Virus record (IMG/VR): IMGVR_UViG_3300048930_001372
Coordinates: 1 to 49,837 of that record
From: a virus
Reading direction: 5' to 3' (one strand)
DNA length: 49,837 bases
The notes below the pieces were generated by a model. That model was given only the letters and a program-made list of their open reading frames with translations. It had not been told where the DNA came from and searched no databases. The translations under genes were made by a program, and so were the position numbers. Shown in pieces: positions 31,037-38,217 of this stretch (the stretch's first letter is position 1; every line of letters starts with the position of its first letter).

Positions 31037-32794
31037 TCAGTGCACCGAACTCGACACGGCCGCGCGCCGCGCGCTGGCCCACACGGGCGGCCGGCTGGTC
31101 AGCTGCGCCGAACCCAGGCTGGCCACCGTGAGCGCGGCTGAGCCGACCGATGCGGCCTGCGCATGACCGCCCAGGTTGGCCACGCCATCGGCGTCGAGCG
31201 TGCCCGCGGCCAGGGACTGTGCCTGCGCCGCCGCGAGCAGCTGCACGGCCACCTGCATGGAGCCCAGCACCCCGGTCTGTGCCAGTGCAGCGGCCGACAG
31301 CGTGACGCTCAGGCCCAGCGAGCCGGTGTCCTGGGCCTGCGCCACGGCCGCGGCCGACAGCGGCACCAGCAGCCACAGCTGGGCCGCAGCACCGCCCTGC
31401 GCCGCGGCGTTGCCGGCCAGGCCGTCGGACGCCAGCGCGCCGCCGCCGGTGACGGCAGCCAGCGCGGCGCCGACCAGCGGCACGCCGTGCGTCATGGCCG
31501 CCGTGGCGGCGGCCTGGGCGATGGCACCGGCGGCCATCTCCACGCGCAGCGCCAGCATGCCGCCGGCCGTGACGTTGGCCAGCGGTGCGCCCTGCATCGA
31601 CACAGCAATGCTGAGCATGCCGTTGGCTGCCGCGGCCGACACCACGCTGGCCCCCAGCGGCACGGCGTGCGTGACGGCGCCGTTGACGGTGGACTGCGCG
31701 ATGCCCGCGCCGAGCAGCGTGATGGCCAGGCTGATGGCGGCGGCCGCGGTGGTCTGCCCGCCGCCTGCGCCGGCCAGGTCGGCAAAGCCCCGCGGCGTGT
31801 AGGCATCGATGCGCGGCCGGAAGTAGCGGCCGATGCTGTACGGCCCGCGGCCGGGGCGCGGGCGGCGGTCGAAGGCGGCCACGGCCGGGATGTTGGTGAC
31901 CACCGTCAACGCGGCGGCGGCCGCAGCGGCAGCGGCAGCATCGACCTGCAGCGGCACCCCATGCGTCAGACCGGCAGCAGCGGCGCCAGCGGCCGTCGCG
32001 GCACCCTGCTGCGGCACCCCATGCGACAGACCAGCAGCAGCCGCGCCAGACGCAGCCGGGCCACCCTGCAGCGGCACCCCCTGCGACAGCCCTGCAGCCG
32101 CCACAGCAGCCGCCGCGGCATTGACTTGCAGGGGCACGCCGTGGGACAGAGCGCCGGTGCCGGTGGCCTGGCCGACTGCGCCTGCAGAAAGTGGCACGCC
32201 GTGCGTGAGTGCGCCGGTGGCTGTTGCTGCTGCTGCCGCATCGCCATCCAGATCGACCGCGGTGCTGCCGATGTCCTCGGCCGCAAAGTCGTCCATCGGC
32301 GCGGCAGTCGCGCTGCGATAGACCGCGAGGCCAACACGGGTGTTCGACTGGTACAGCGACGAGGTGTACGTCGCAATCGTGGAGCCGTTGATCTTCAGCC
32401 GAAGCGTCGTCCCCTCGCCCTCGCCACGCAACACGTCGTTGTTGGCCAGGGTTGTCGTCCCGGCGGCTCGATCGGTGCCCGACCCACCAGTCACTTCGCT
32501 CAGGTAGTACTCGTTCGTTCCGCCTACCGATGCTTGCCAGCCATTGCGACTTCCATCGGCCGATCCGTTGTGTCGGAACTTGACGTCGCGGTACACAGCA
32601 GCAGCCGGCGCGCTGGCCAGCTTGACGCTTACGAAGTGGTCCCCCGAGGCCAGCGCGGTGTTGTGGTACGAGCCGTCGTAGCTGCCGCTCGCCGAGTTCA
32701 CGCACTGGCCGCCGCTCGATGTCAATGCCGTTCCATGCGCCCGCGAAAAGTCGGTCGCCATCGACGCACTGAAGTCGACGGCAATCGTGGTCAC
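31037..32794 (-). CDS. Tail-associated protein with 20-residue repeats
   Basis: A 585-residue protein starting at GTG 32794 (GTGA overlap). Residues 1-180 look like a laminin-G/concanavalin-like sandwich (HFVSVKLASAPAAAVYRDVK, TLRLKINGSTIATYTSSLYQ). From 184 to 300 six near-identical 20-residue repeats occur with GALTHGVPLQ-type cores at residues 199, 219, 239, 259 and 279. After a proline/arginine-rich insert (305-335), about ten more degenerate repeats with the same spacing run from 350 to 560. The alternating small residues suggest a beta-solenoid. Probably a fibre or tail-surface protein. Confidence 0.7.
   Translation of the reverse strand: MTTIAVDFSASMATDFSRAHGTALTSSGGQCVNSASGSYDGSYHNTALASGDHFVSVKLASAPAAAVYRDVKFRHNGSADGSRNGWQASVGGTNEYYLSEVTGGSGTDRAAGTTTLANNDVLRGEGEGTTLRLKINGSTIATYTSSLYQSNTRVGLAVYRSATAAPMDDFAAEDIGSTAVDLDGDAAAAATATGALTHGVPLSAGAVGQATGTGALSHGVPLQVNAAAAAVAAAGLSQGVPLQGGPAASGAAAAGLSHGVPQQGAATAAGAAAAGLTHGVPLQVDAAAAAAAAAALTVVTNIPAVAAFDRRPRPGRGPYSIGRYFRPRIDAYTPRGFADLAGAGGGQTTAAAAISLAITLLGAGIAQSTVNGAVTHAVPLGASVVSAAAANGMLSIAVSMQGAPLANVTAGGMLALRVEMAAGAIAQAAATAAMTHGVPLVGAALAAVTGGGALASDGLAGNAAAQGGAAAQLWLLVPLSAAAVAQAQDTGSLGLSVTLSAAALAQTGVLGSMQVAVQLLAAAQAQSLAAGTLDADGVANLGGHAQAASVGSAALTVASLGSAQLTSRPPVWASARRAAVSSSVH
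31895..32245. repeat. 60-bp tandem repeats inside a tail gene
   Basis: The core GGCACSCC recurs exactly every 60 bp (near 31953, 32013, 32073, 32133 and 32193), encoding the conserved 20-residue repeats of the tail protein. Copies diverge most in the alanine-rich part. Such repeats can expand or contract by recombination and so change protein length. Confidence 0.75.
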
Positions 32795-33222
32795 AGGTTC
32801 TCCCCGGTCAGCGCAACATAGCGGGCCAGCAGCGCGTCGGCGTCCTCCCCGATGGCTGCGCACATCTTGGCGAAAGCCTGGCCGACCGTATCGGACAGGT
32901 AGATGCCGGCCTGAATGCCGCGGTCGTCGAGCAGATCGCGCAGCTGCGAGCGCATGCCTTCGTCGATGTCGGCAACAGGCCGCGCGCGCCACCCTTCGGC
33001 ATCGAGCAGCCACACGTCGGGCAGCGTGGCCGCGATGGCGGCCTGCGCGTCGGTCAGCTCGGCCAGGCCGATGGCCACCGGCTTGGCTTCGTGCGCGGGC
33101 ACCACGGCGTAGGCGTTGGGCGGCACATCGGGCAGCAGGTCACGCAGCAGCTTCGGGCCGAACATGCCTGCCCGCGCTGGGTGCGGGTGCTCTGTGAGCG
33201 TGCAGACGAACAGCGCGTGCAT
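32791..33222 (-). CDS. Hypothetical tail-region protein (143 aa)
   Basis: A 143-residue acidic, helical protein (MHALFVCTLTEHPHPARAGM, AIGLAELTDAQAAIAATLPD, ARPVADIDEGMRSQLRDLLD, LLARYVALTGEN). It overlaps the repeat protein gene by 4 bp. No family recognised; its position suggests a fibre accessory or chaperone. Confidence 0.6.
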   Translation of the reverse strand: MHALFVCTLTEHPHPARAGMFGPKLLRDLLPDVPPNAYAVVPAHEAKPVAIGLAELTDAQAAIAATLPDVWLLDAEGWRARPVADIDEGMRSQLRDLLDDRGIQAGIYLSDTVGQAFAKMCAAIGEDADALLARYVALTGENL

Positions 33223-33225
33223 GCC

Positions 33226-34293
33226 CTACTTCCGGTAAGCCGCGAACAGTTCGAGATCGAAGCCGACGAAGCGGAAGTTGGTCGGCGCCGATGGCGCGCT
33301 GCCGCCCCCGCCGCCAGACGCGGCGCAGTTGGCGGTGTTGGCCCAGCCGCTGCACGAAAGCCGGATGAAGGGCGGCTCGGCGTGGCCCGCGGCCAGCGCA
33401 TCCTCGATGCTCGCGTATGGCCCCCAGGCCCGGTTGCTGAAGCTGCAAGGGCTGCCCGTGCAGGTGTTCGCCGTCGCAAAGTTGTAGCCGATGTTGTCTG
33501 CGCGGAACAGGAAGTCCGGCGTGTTGCCGACGATGATCACCTTGTCCCAGTTCTGCTGCAGCGTGATCGGGAAGCCGTTGGTCTGGTAGTTGATGAACCA
33601 GCCGACATTGGGGCCGTTCCACGACCCCAGGCCGTTGCCCAGCGCGCAGCCGTCGTCGCCGCCAGCGCGGTTGTTGCAGTCCGCATTGAAGGCGCTCTCC
33701 TGCCCCAACACAAGGTTCTGCACGACGACGCCGCCGAACACATTCCTGGCGACGCCGCCGAAGGTGCCGCAGCCACCGGTGCCGACGTAGCCGAACTGCC
33801 ACTGCACCAGGCCATCGTCGGTGTTCTTGAGCGTGGAGTCCTGCATGACGAACCAGCCGCCCCAGCCGGGTGCATCGAGTACCTGGGTCACATCGACGTG
33901 CGGCGGCAGCGTGGTCTTGAATGCGTTCTTGATGTCCCAGTTCTTGATGAGCACATGGCGATGAGCGGTGTCCTTCCACACCGGATGCACCAGGTCGTAT
34001 GTGTCGTTGTTGGGGCAGGCACCAGGGGTCAAGCAGGCCGGCGGCGTGCGGCCCTCATACCCATCCACAGTGCGGTCATAGGCCACCCGATCGCGCGGCG
34101 TGCAGCCGGGGTTCTCAGTGTCGCTGGGGTCGGTGCCGGCGTACTCGCTGGCGAAGGTGACAGTGCCCAGAACGCCGCCATCCACCTGCAGCTGGTTCGA
34201 CCCATTGCGGCCAAGCGCCCACGCTGGAACCGCCTGCGCGGCCACCAGGCTCGACCACAGGGCAACGACGACGGCCAGGACGAAGCGGATCAT
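33226..34293 (-). CDS. Exported protein with beta-helix-like repeats (355 aa)
   Basis: The N-terminus is a clear Sec signal peptide (MIRFVLAVVVALWSSLVAA, cleavage near AQA-VP). The mature part has repeated strand-turn units such as RHVLIKNWDIKNAF, GWFVMQDSTLKNTDDGLVQW and FGGVVVQNLVLGQESAF, like right-handed beta-helix proteins that act on polysaccharides. Several cysteines could form disulfides in the periplasm. An exported protein inside a tail-fibre cluster is unusual: it may be a lysogen-expressed cargo protein. No specific family assigned. Confidence 0.6.
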   Translation of the reverse strand: MIRFVLAVVVALWSSLVAAQAVPAWALGRNGSNQLQVDGGVLGTVTFASEYAGTDPSDTENPGCTPRDRVAYDRTVDGYEGRTPPACLTPGACPNNDTYDLVHPVWKDTAHRHVLIKNWDIKNAFKTTLPPHVDVTQVLDAPGWGGWFVMQDSTLKNTDDGLVQWQFGYVGTGGCGTFGGVARNVFGGVVVQNLVLGQESAFNADCNNRAGGDDGCALGNGLGSWNGPNVGWFINYQTNGFPITLQQNWDKVIIVGNTPDFLFRADNIGYNFATANTCTGSPCSFSNRAWGPYASIEDALAAGHAEPPFIRLSCSGWANTANCAASGGGGGSAPSAPTNFRFVGFDLELFAAYRK

Positions 34294-34475
34294 GCTTGCG
34301 CTCCGGTCTGCGGCTGCAGCTGCTGGGCGTCGGCCTCGGTGATGGGCTGCCAGTGATCGCGCAGCACGTACCATTCGCCGGGCCGCAGCTCAGCGACATC
34401 GCCCCGCTTGTAGAAGCTTGGTGACCCCTTCCTCCAGACCGAACCGGGCTCAATTGGCTGCGTCGAAGAGTTCAT
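34290..34475 (-). CDS. Hypothetical small protein (61 aa)
   Basis: A 61-residue protein (MNSSTQPIEPGSVWRKGSPS...) with GEWYVLRDHWQPITEADAQQ. It overlaps the exported-protein gene by 4 bp (ATGA) and the upstream FN3-like gene by 26 bp. No family recognised. Confidence 0.55.
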   Translation of the reverse strand: MNSSTQPIEPGSVWRKGSPSFYKRGDVAELRPGEWYVLRDHWQPITEADAQQLQPQTGAQA

Positions 34476-34722
34476 TCGAGAATTCGCTTTCTTGCGCGGC
34501 GGCGTTGTAGGCCGTGACGGCGTAGTGCCATTGGCCAGGAGATGCCCACTTCGCGGTAGTGACGTTGCCCAGGTCCATGTAGAACGTGAGCGACCCCGAT
34601 GGCGAGCGCCGGTATAGCTTGTAGCCAACGGCACCAGCTACGGCATCCCACGCGGCGCTCAGGATGTCCGAGCCGACGACATGCGGGCGGCCGGCCGCGA
34701 AGATCGACTGCGCGATCGACAT
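34450..34722 (-). CDS. Small fibronectin-III-like protein (90 aa)
   Basis: The sequence reads like one FN3 domain: SAAWDAVAGAVGYKLYRRSP, LTFYMDLGNVTTAKW and WHYAVTAYNAAAQESEFSNE. Such domains are common spacers or carbohydrate-binding units in tail fibres. Here the domain forms its own gene. Same direction and close spacing as the fibre genes on either side. Confidence 0.6.
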   Translation of the reverse strand: MSIAQSIFAAGRPHVVGSDILSAAWDAVAGAVGYKLYRRSPSGSLTFYMDLGNVTTAKWASPGQWHYAVTAYNAAAQESEFSNELFDAAN

Positions 34723-34729
34723 GGCCGGC

Positions 34730-35305
34730 TCAGATGAGCACGTCGATGTGCCCGCCTTGGATCTGGATGCTGTTGCCGGAGTTGGCCACCGACCACTGAC
34801 CCATCGCGTCGATCACCCCGGACTGGCCGTTGTCGAAGCCGGCGCCGTTGGCAGGCGCAGCGTTGTACGGCAGCAGGTGCGTGCCAGCGCCGCCCGCACT
34901 CGGCGCCGGCGAGCCGACCACCGAATGCGACTCGAAGCGGCAGCCCTTGGGGAACAGCAGTGTCGCGGTGCCGGCGCCGATGGCCCTGCAGATCAGCTCA
35001 CCGCTGAAGCGCCAGTGCACGTCGGTCTTGGCCACCACGTTGAGCGGCATGGCGCCCGACAGGAACACATCGATAGCGCCTAGGCGGATCGCCAGTTGCA
35101 GTGTGCCGGGCGAGGTGACGATGTTGCTGATGCGCCCGCAGAACATGAACTCGAAGCTGTTGCCGAGACGGTCGAAGAAGCCGATGGGCAACCCGGCGGT
35201 TTTCTTCGACGTCGGCAACAGGCTGGCCTGCGCAGTGCTGTTGGCCAGCGCGGGGCCGTCCTCGCTGATCTCGAGGATGCGTTCGCGGAATCCGTAGCTG
35301 CTCAT
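34730..35305 (-). CDS. Hypothetical virion protein (191 aa)
   Basis: A beta-rich 191-residue protein without signal peptide (MSSYGFRERILEISEDGPAL, FFDRLGNSFEFMFCGRISNI, IRLGAIDVFLSGAMPLNVVA, IQIQGGHIDVLI). Its place next to the fibre gene suggests a fibre component or decoration protein. No family recognised. Confidence 0.6.
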   Translation of the reverse strand: MSSYGFRERILEISEDGPALANSTAQASLLPTSKKTAGLPIGFFDRLGNSFEFMFCGRISNIVTSPGTLQLAIRLGAIDVFLSGAMPLNVVAKTDVHWRFSGELICRAIGAGTATLLFPKGCRFESHSVVGSPAPSAGGAGTHLLPYNAAPANGAGFDNGQSGVIDAMGQWSVANSGNSIQIQGGHIDVLI

Positions 35306-35318
35306 GGTGCAAGTCCCT

Positions 35319-37064
35319 TCAAAGTCGGTGATCGGCGGGTGGGCCGATGTATTCGGTGGCCACCACCAGGTGGTTCATGCGGTAGTGCATCTCGCGGTCG
35401 CTCGGCGCCTTGCCGCCGTAGTACCAGTTGATCCACGGCCCGCGGATGCCGAGCTCCGGGTGCCGGCGCCAGCGCAGGCCGCGCTCGACGCTGACCAGCA
35501 CGCCGTCGAGCCAGGTCCAGAGCTCGCCGTCGGGGTTCGCCTCGCCGTTGCCCAGCGCGTCGAAGGGGCCGCTGATGCTGTTCAGCACCAGGCGCTGCTC
35601 GATGCAGTGCCAGCGCCTTTTGCCGATGCACGCCGTGCCCAGCCTGATCATCTGGCCGTAGTCGGTGGGCTGGCCGAGGTGGTAGCAGTAGCTCTGGATC
35701 GGGCGCAGCTCGGCGTAGGGGTTGCCGACCGACGAACCCTTGCCTGCTTCCATGCGGATGCTGTGGCCCTGGTACTCCCAGCGGTCGGCGGTCTGGCTGC
35801 TGCCGTTCGTCTTGGCCGGCGCGAACACCTTCAGGCCGGTGCCCGGGGCGCCTCCGTTGCCTCTCGTGCTCTGCCAGTACCCGGCGCCGGCGTCATTCCA
35901 CCAGCCCATCCGCGCGTCCCAGCCGATGGCCATCTTGTTGCCGTCGAGGGTGCTGTTCCAGTCGTCCTCCAGCATGAACAGCAGCCGCGCGTGCATGACG
36001 CTGTGCGTCACCAGCGGTGGGCGCAGCGGGTCGGTGCGATCGGCCGGGTTGAACTGCAGATACCGGCCGTAGCTGCTGCGCTTCAGCGGTTCTGATGCGG
36101 TGCCCTGGCGGAAGCGCCCGCGCAGCATCATCGTGCCTGGGTGGTCCGGGTCCGGCAGCACCTCGGCGGTGTCCTGGAACTCGGCGGCAACGCGCTCCTG
36201 CTGGTCCGAAAAGTCGCCGGCCCACAGCACCGATGGGTGGTCGCGCAGCGCGGCCTCGCCGATGGCGGCGATGCCCGGCACCGGCGCGGCGTGGCTGGCG
36301 CCGACGATGATCAGCGGCAGCTGGGCGCGGAAGGCGCGGATCAGCGGCTTGGCCGTCGTGGTGGCCTTGGCCTTGCAGTGCAGGTGCATGGTGGCCGACT
36401 TCACGGCGCCCTTGACGTCGCGCAGATCCCACCGCGCGATCGCCGTTGCATTGGCGGCCACGCTGCCGGCCTGCGTGCTGTTCTGGCCCTTGGATGTCGA
36501 TGTCGACCACTTCGCGTAGGCCTGCAGTGGCGGTGTGAACGCGCCTTCGCTGGTCTCGATCTCCAGCCGTGGCGGGTTGCCGGACAGGCGGCCAGAGAAG
36601 GTGACGCCGACCGTGTCGTCGGTGCGCAGCAGCACGCCCATGTGCTCGCCGCGATCCACGTCGGCAGCGATCAGCGCGGTGATGTCGAAGGGCCACCAGC
36701 CGACAGCGTTGACACGCTGCTCGTCGAATGCCGCGGCGCCCTGCGGCACGCCGGCTGCGTCCGTCCAATCGCCAACATCGGGGTTCTGCCAGCGCAGCAG
36801 CAGGTGCTGATTGCTGTGGGCGCGGGTCGGGCCGTCGCCGGTGTCGCCCACCAGGTACTGCTCGATGTCGCTCGCCGTGGGCGGCACTGGTGGAGGAGAT
36901 GGCGCCGGCGGCTCCGGCTCCGGTGCCGGCGCGGGAGCCGGCGCGGGCGGTTCTGGCGCAGGGCTCGGCGCGGGCACGGGGCCCGGCGCTGGCACCTCGA
37001 GCGCGTCTGCGACCGCCAGAATTTCGGCCGCCGCCGCGCGCAGGCGGTCTACGTGGGCGGCCAT
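35319..37064 (-). CDS. Tail fibre/spike with polysaccharide-lyase-like domain
   Basis: A 581-residue protein. Residues 1-22 are helical; residues 25-62 form an Ala/Pro/Glu hinge. The region 65-230 is strand-rich (WWPFDITALIAADVDRGEHM, VLLRTDDTVGVTFSGRLSG). The C-terminal 330 residues, with LFMLEDDWNSTLDG, GTGLKVFAPAKTNG, HCIEQRLVLNSISGPF, GELWTWLDGVLVSVERGLRW, INWYYGGKAPSDREMHYRMN and LVVATEYIG, resemble the jelly-roll of polysaccharide lyase family 14-like proteins. It may degrade or bind capsule during adsorption. Confidence 0.68.
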   Translation of the reverse strand: MAAHVDRLRAAAAEILAVADALEVPAPGPVPAPSPAPEPPAPAPAPAPEPEPPAPSPPPVPPTASDIEQYLVGDTGDGPTRAHSNQHLLLRWQNPDVGDWTDAAGVPQGAAAFDEQRVNAVGWWPFDITALIAADVDRGEHMGVLLRTDDTVGVTFSGRLSGNPPRLEIETSEGAFTPPLQAYAKWSTSTSKGQNSTQAGSVAANATAIARWDLRDVKGAVKSATMHLHCKAKATTTAKPLIRAFRAQLPLIIVGASHAAPVPGIAAIGEAALRDHPSVLWAGDFSDQQERVAAEFQDTAEVLPDPDHPGTMMLRGRFRQGTASEPLKRSSYGRYLQFNPADRTDPLRPPLVTHSVMHARLLFMLEDDWNSTLDGNKMAIGWDARMGWWNDAGAGYWQSTRGNGGAPGTGLKVFAPAKTNGSSQTADRWEYQGHSIRMEAGKGSSVGNPYAELRPIQSYCYHLGQPTDYGQMIRLGTACIGKRRWHCIEQRLVLNSISGPFDALGNGEANPDGELWTWLDGVLVSVERGLRWRRHPELGIRGPWINWYYGGKAPSDREMHYRMNHLVVATEYIGPPADHRL

Positions 37065-37069
37065 GGTGC

Positions 37070-37237
37070 CTAGCCCGCCTTGCTGGCGTCGATCGCCGCC
37101 TGCAGCTCGGCGATGGCCGTCGACAGGCTGGCGTCCAGCGTGCCGGCCACGTCCACCTCGGTGCTGCCGGCGGCCTCGGCATGCTCGATGCCGGCGTTGA
37201 GTGCATCGCGCAGCACGCGCGCTTCGTCGATCTTCAT
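37070..37237 (-). CDS. Hypothetical small protein (55 aa)
   Basis: A 55-residue helical acidic protein (MKIDEARVLRDALNAGIEHA, LDASLSTAIAELQAAIDAS). It overlaps the lipoprotein gene upstream by 4 bp and ends 5 bp before the fibre gene. Possibly a small fibre-assembly factor; no family recognised. Confidence 0.5.
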   Translation of the reverse strand: MKIDEARVLRDALNAGIEHAEAAGSTEVDVAGTLDASLSTAIAELQAAIDASKAG

Positions 37238-37614
37238 TGCGTGCTCCCGGTGAGGTGGCCGATGCGTGCCAGCGCCGCCTGGGCGCGCTTGAGCTCGCCC
37301 GGCGAAGGCTGGCGCTTGTCCACGCACGCGGCGCGCGCAGCGGCCTGCACCTCGCGCGCGGCGTCGGCCACGGCCTGGGCCTGGGCGGCGTCGATCTGCC
37401 CGGCGCGCAGCTGGCGCGTGGCGGTGTTGACGCCGACGATGGCGCGGGTCTGCAGCGGCGCCACGGCGGCCTCGCAGGGGTTGGTGGCCAGCGTGCCGAC
37501 GGCCTGGATGGACACCGGCGGTGCGCTCTTGGGCGAGGCCAGGTCCACCGCCGGGGGCGTGCTGCACGCCGCCAGCGCAAGCGCGCTGCACACGATCAGG
37601 AAGGCGCGTTTCAT
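37234..37614 (-). CDS. Predicted lipoprotein (126 aa)
   Basis: A type II signal peptide with lipobox LAACS (MKRAFLIVCSALALAACS) predicts a lipid-anchored periplasmic protein with Cys17 as the mature N-terminus. The rest is a short Pro/Ser linker and helices (LRAGQIDAAQAQAVADAARE, GELKRAQAALARIGHL). Small lipoproteins in phage clusters can be outer-membrane spanins or superinfection-exclusion proteins; no partner inner-membrane spanin was found nearby. Confidence 0.65.
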   Translation of the reverse strand: MKRAFLIVCSALALAACSTPPAVDLASPKSAPPVSIQAVGTLATNPCEAAVAPLQTRAIVGVNTATRQLRAGQIDAAQAQAVADAAREVQAAARAACVDKRQPSPGELKRAQAALARIGHLTGSTQ

Positions 37615-37621
37615 GGGCGCC

Positions 37622-38125
37622 TCACTGGATGGTGAAGGTGAGCGCGCCGATCGCAAACGACACGGTGTCGCCCGAGTTGATCGTCTTGCTGGTGGTCAGC
37701 GCCTGGCACAGCACGATGTTCGAGCTGCTCATGACGAAGAAGTGCGTCACCGTGCCCCAGCCCGCGCTGGGCGTGGCGAAGTTGATGGCCACGTTGTTGC
37801 TGGTCTGCCCGCCCGTGCCGCTGGACGCGCTGGTGCTGCCGGCCGACTGCGTGCCGGCCCAGTTGGCCAGCGAGCGCGTGACGCTGACGCGCGCATAGCT
37901 GCCGCCCGAGACTTCGGTGCCGACCGAAGAATCGCTGCAGGCCGCGGTGCTGAGGCCGACGTCGAGCGTGGAGTTGATGGTCCAGGTCTGGGCCCGGAAC
38001 AACTGGTCGATGAGGTTGTTCTCGGCCCAGTCGGCCAGCGACTGCGCGTGCGCCGGCACCGCTGCCAGCAGCGCGGCGGTGGACAGGATCAGCAGCGCCG
38101 CGGCGCGTTGGATGTGCTTGATCAC
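37622..38125 (-). CDS. Exported beta-rich protein (167 aa)
   Basis: Starts at GTG 38125 with GGAG eight bases upstream. A signal peptide (MIKHIQRAAALLILSTAALL, cleavage near AHA-QS) is followed by SLADWAENNLIDQLFRAQTW and YARVSVTRSLANWAGT, a domain also met in phage tail or surface proteins. Export of a putative structural-type domain is unusual. Boundary element copy 2 lies 56-85 bp upstream. Confidence 0.6.
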   Translation of the reverse strand: MIKHIQRAAALLILSTAALLAAVPAHAQSLADWAENNLIDQLFRAQTWTINSTLDVGLSTAACSDSSVGTEVSGGSYARVSVTRSLANWAGTQSAGSTSASSGTGGQTSNNVAINFATPSAGWGTVTHFFVMSSSNIVLCQALTTSKTINSGDTVSFAIGALTFTIQ

Positions 38126-38180
38126 GATGGTGGCTCCGTGTGGGGGAATGGATCGGGAGCCCCATGCTGGCCGGTGGCCG

Positions 38181-38210
38181 CGGACAATCTAAGGGGGGCG
38201 CGGTGGCGCC
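38181..38210. repeat. 30-bp boundary element, copy 2
   Basis: This 30-bp stretch matches 47356-47385 at 29 positions; it begins CGGACAATCTAAGGGGGGCG on the plus strand and ends in a short GC stem. It lies 8 bp after the tape measure stop and upstream of the exported-protein gene. Bases 38192-38208 are identical to 11814-11830. Confidence 0.75.
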
Positions 38211-38217
38211 GGCAGGG

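Noticed and set aside
31895-32245. CRISPR array
   Set aside because: The 60-bp units are contiguous coding repeats in frame with a tail protein; there are no spacers and no cas genes.
25217-37064. Diversity-generating retroelement acting on tail genes
   Set aside because: No reverse transcriptase gene and no template/variable repeat pair were seen.
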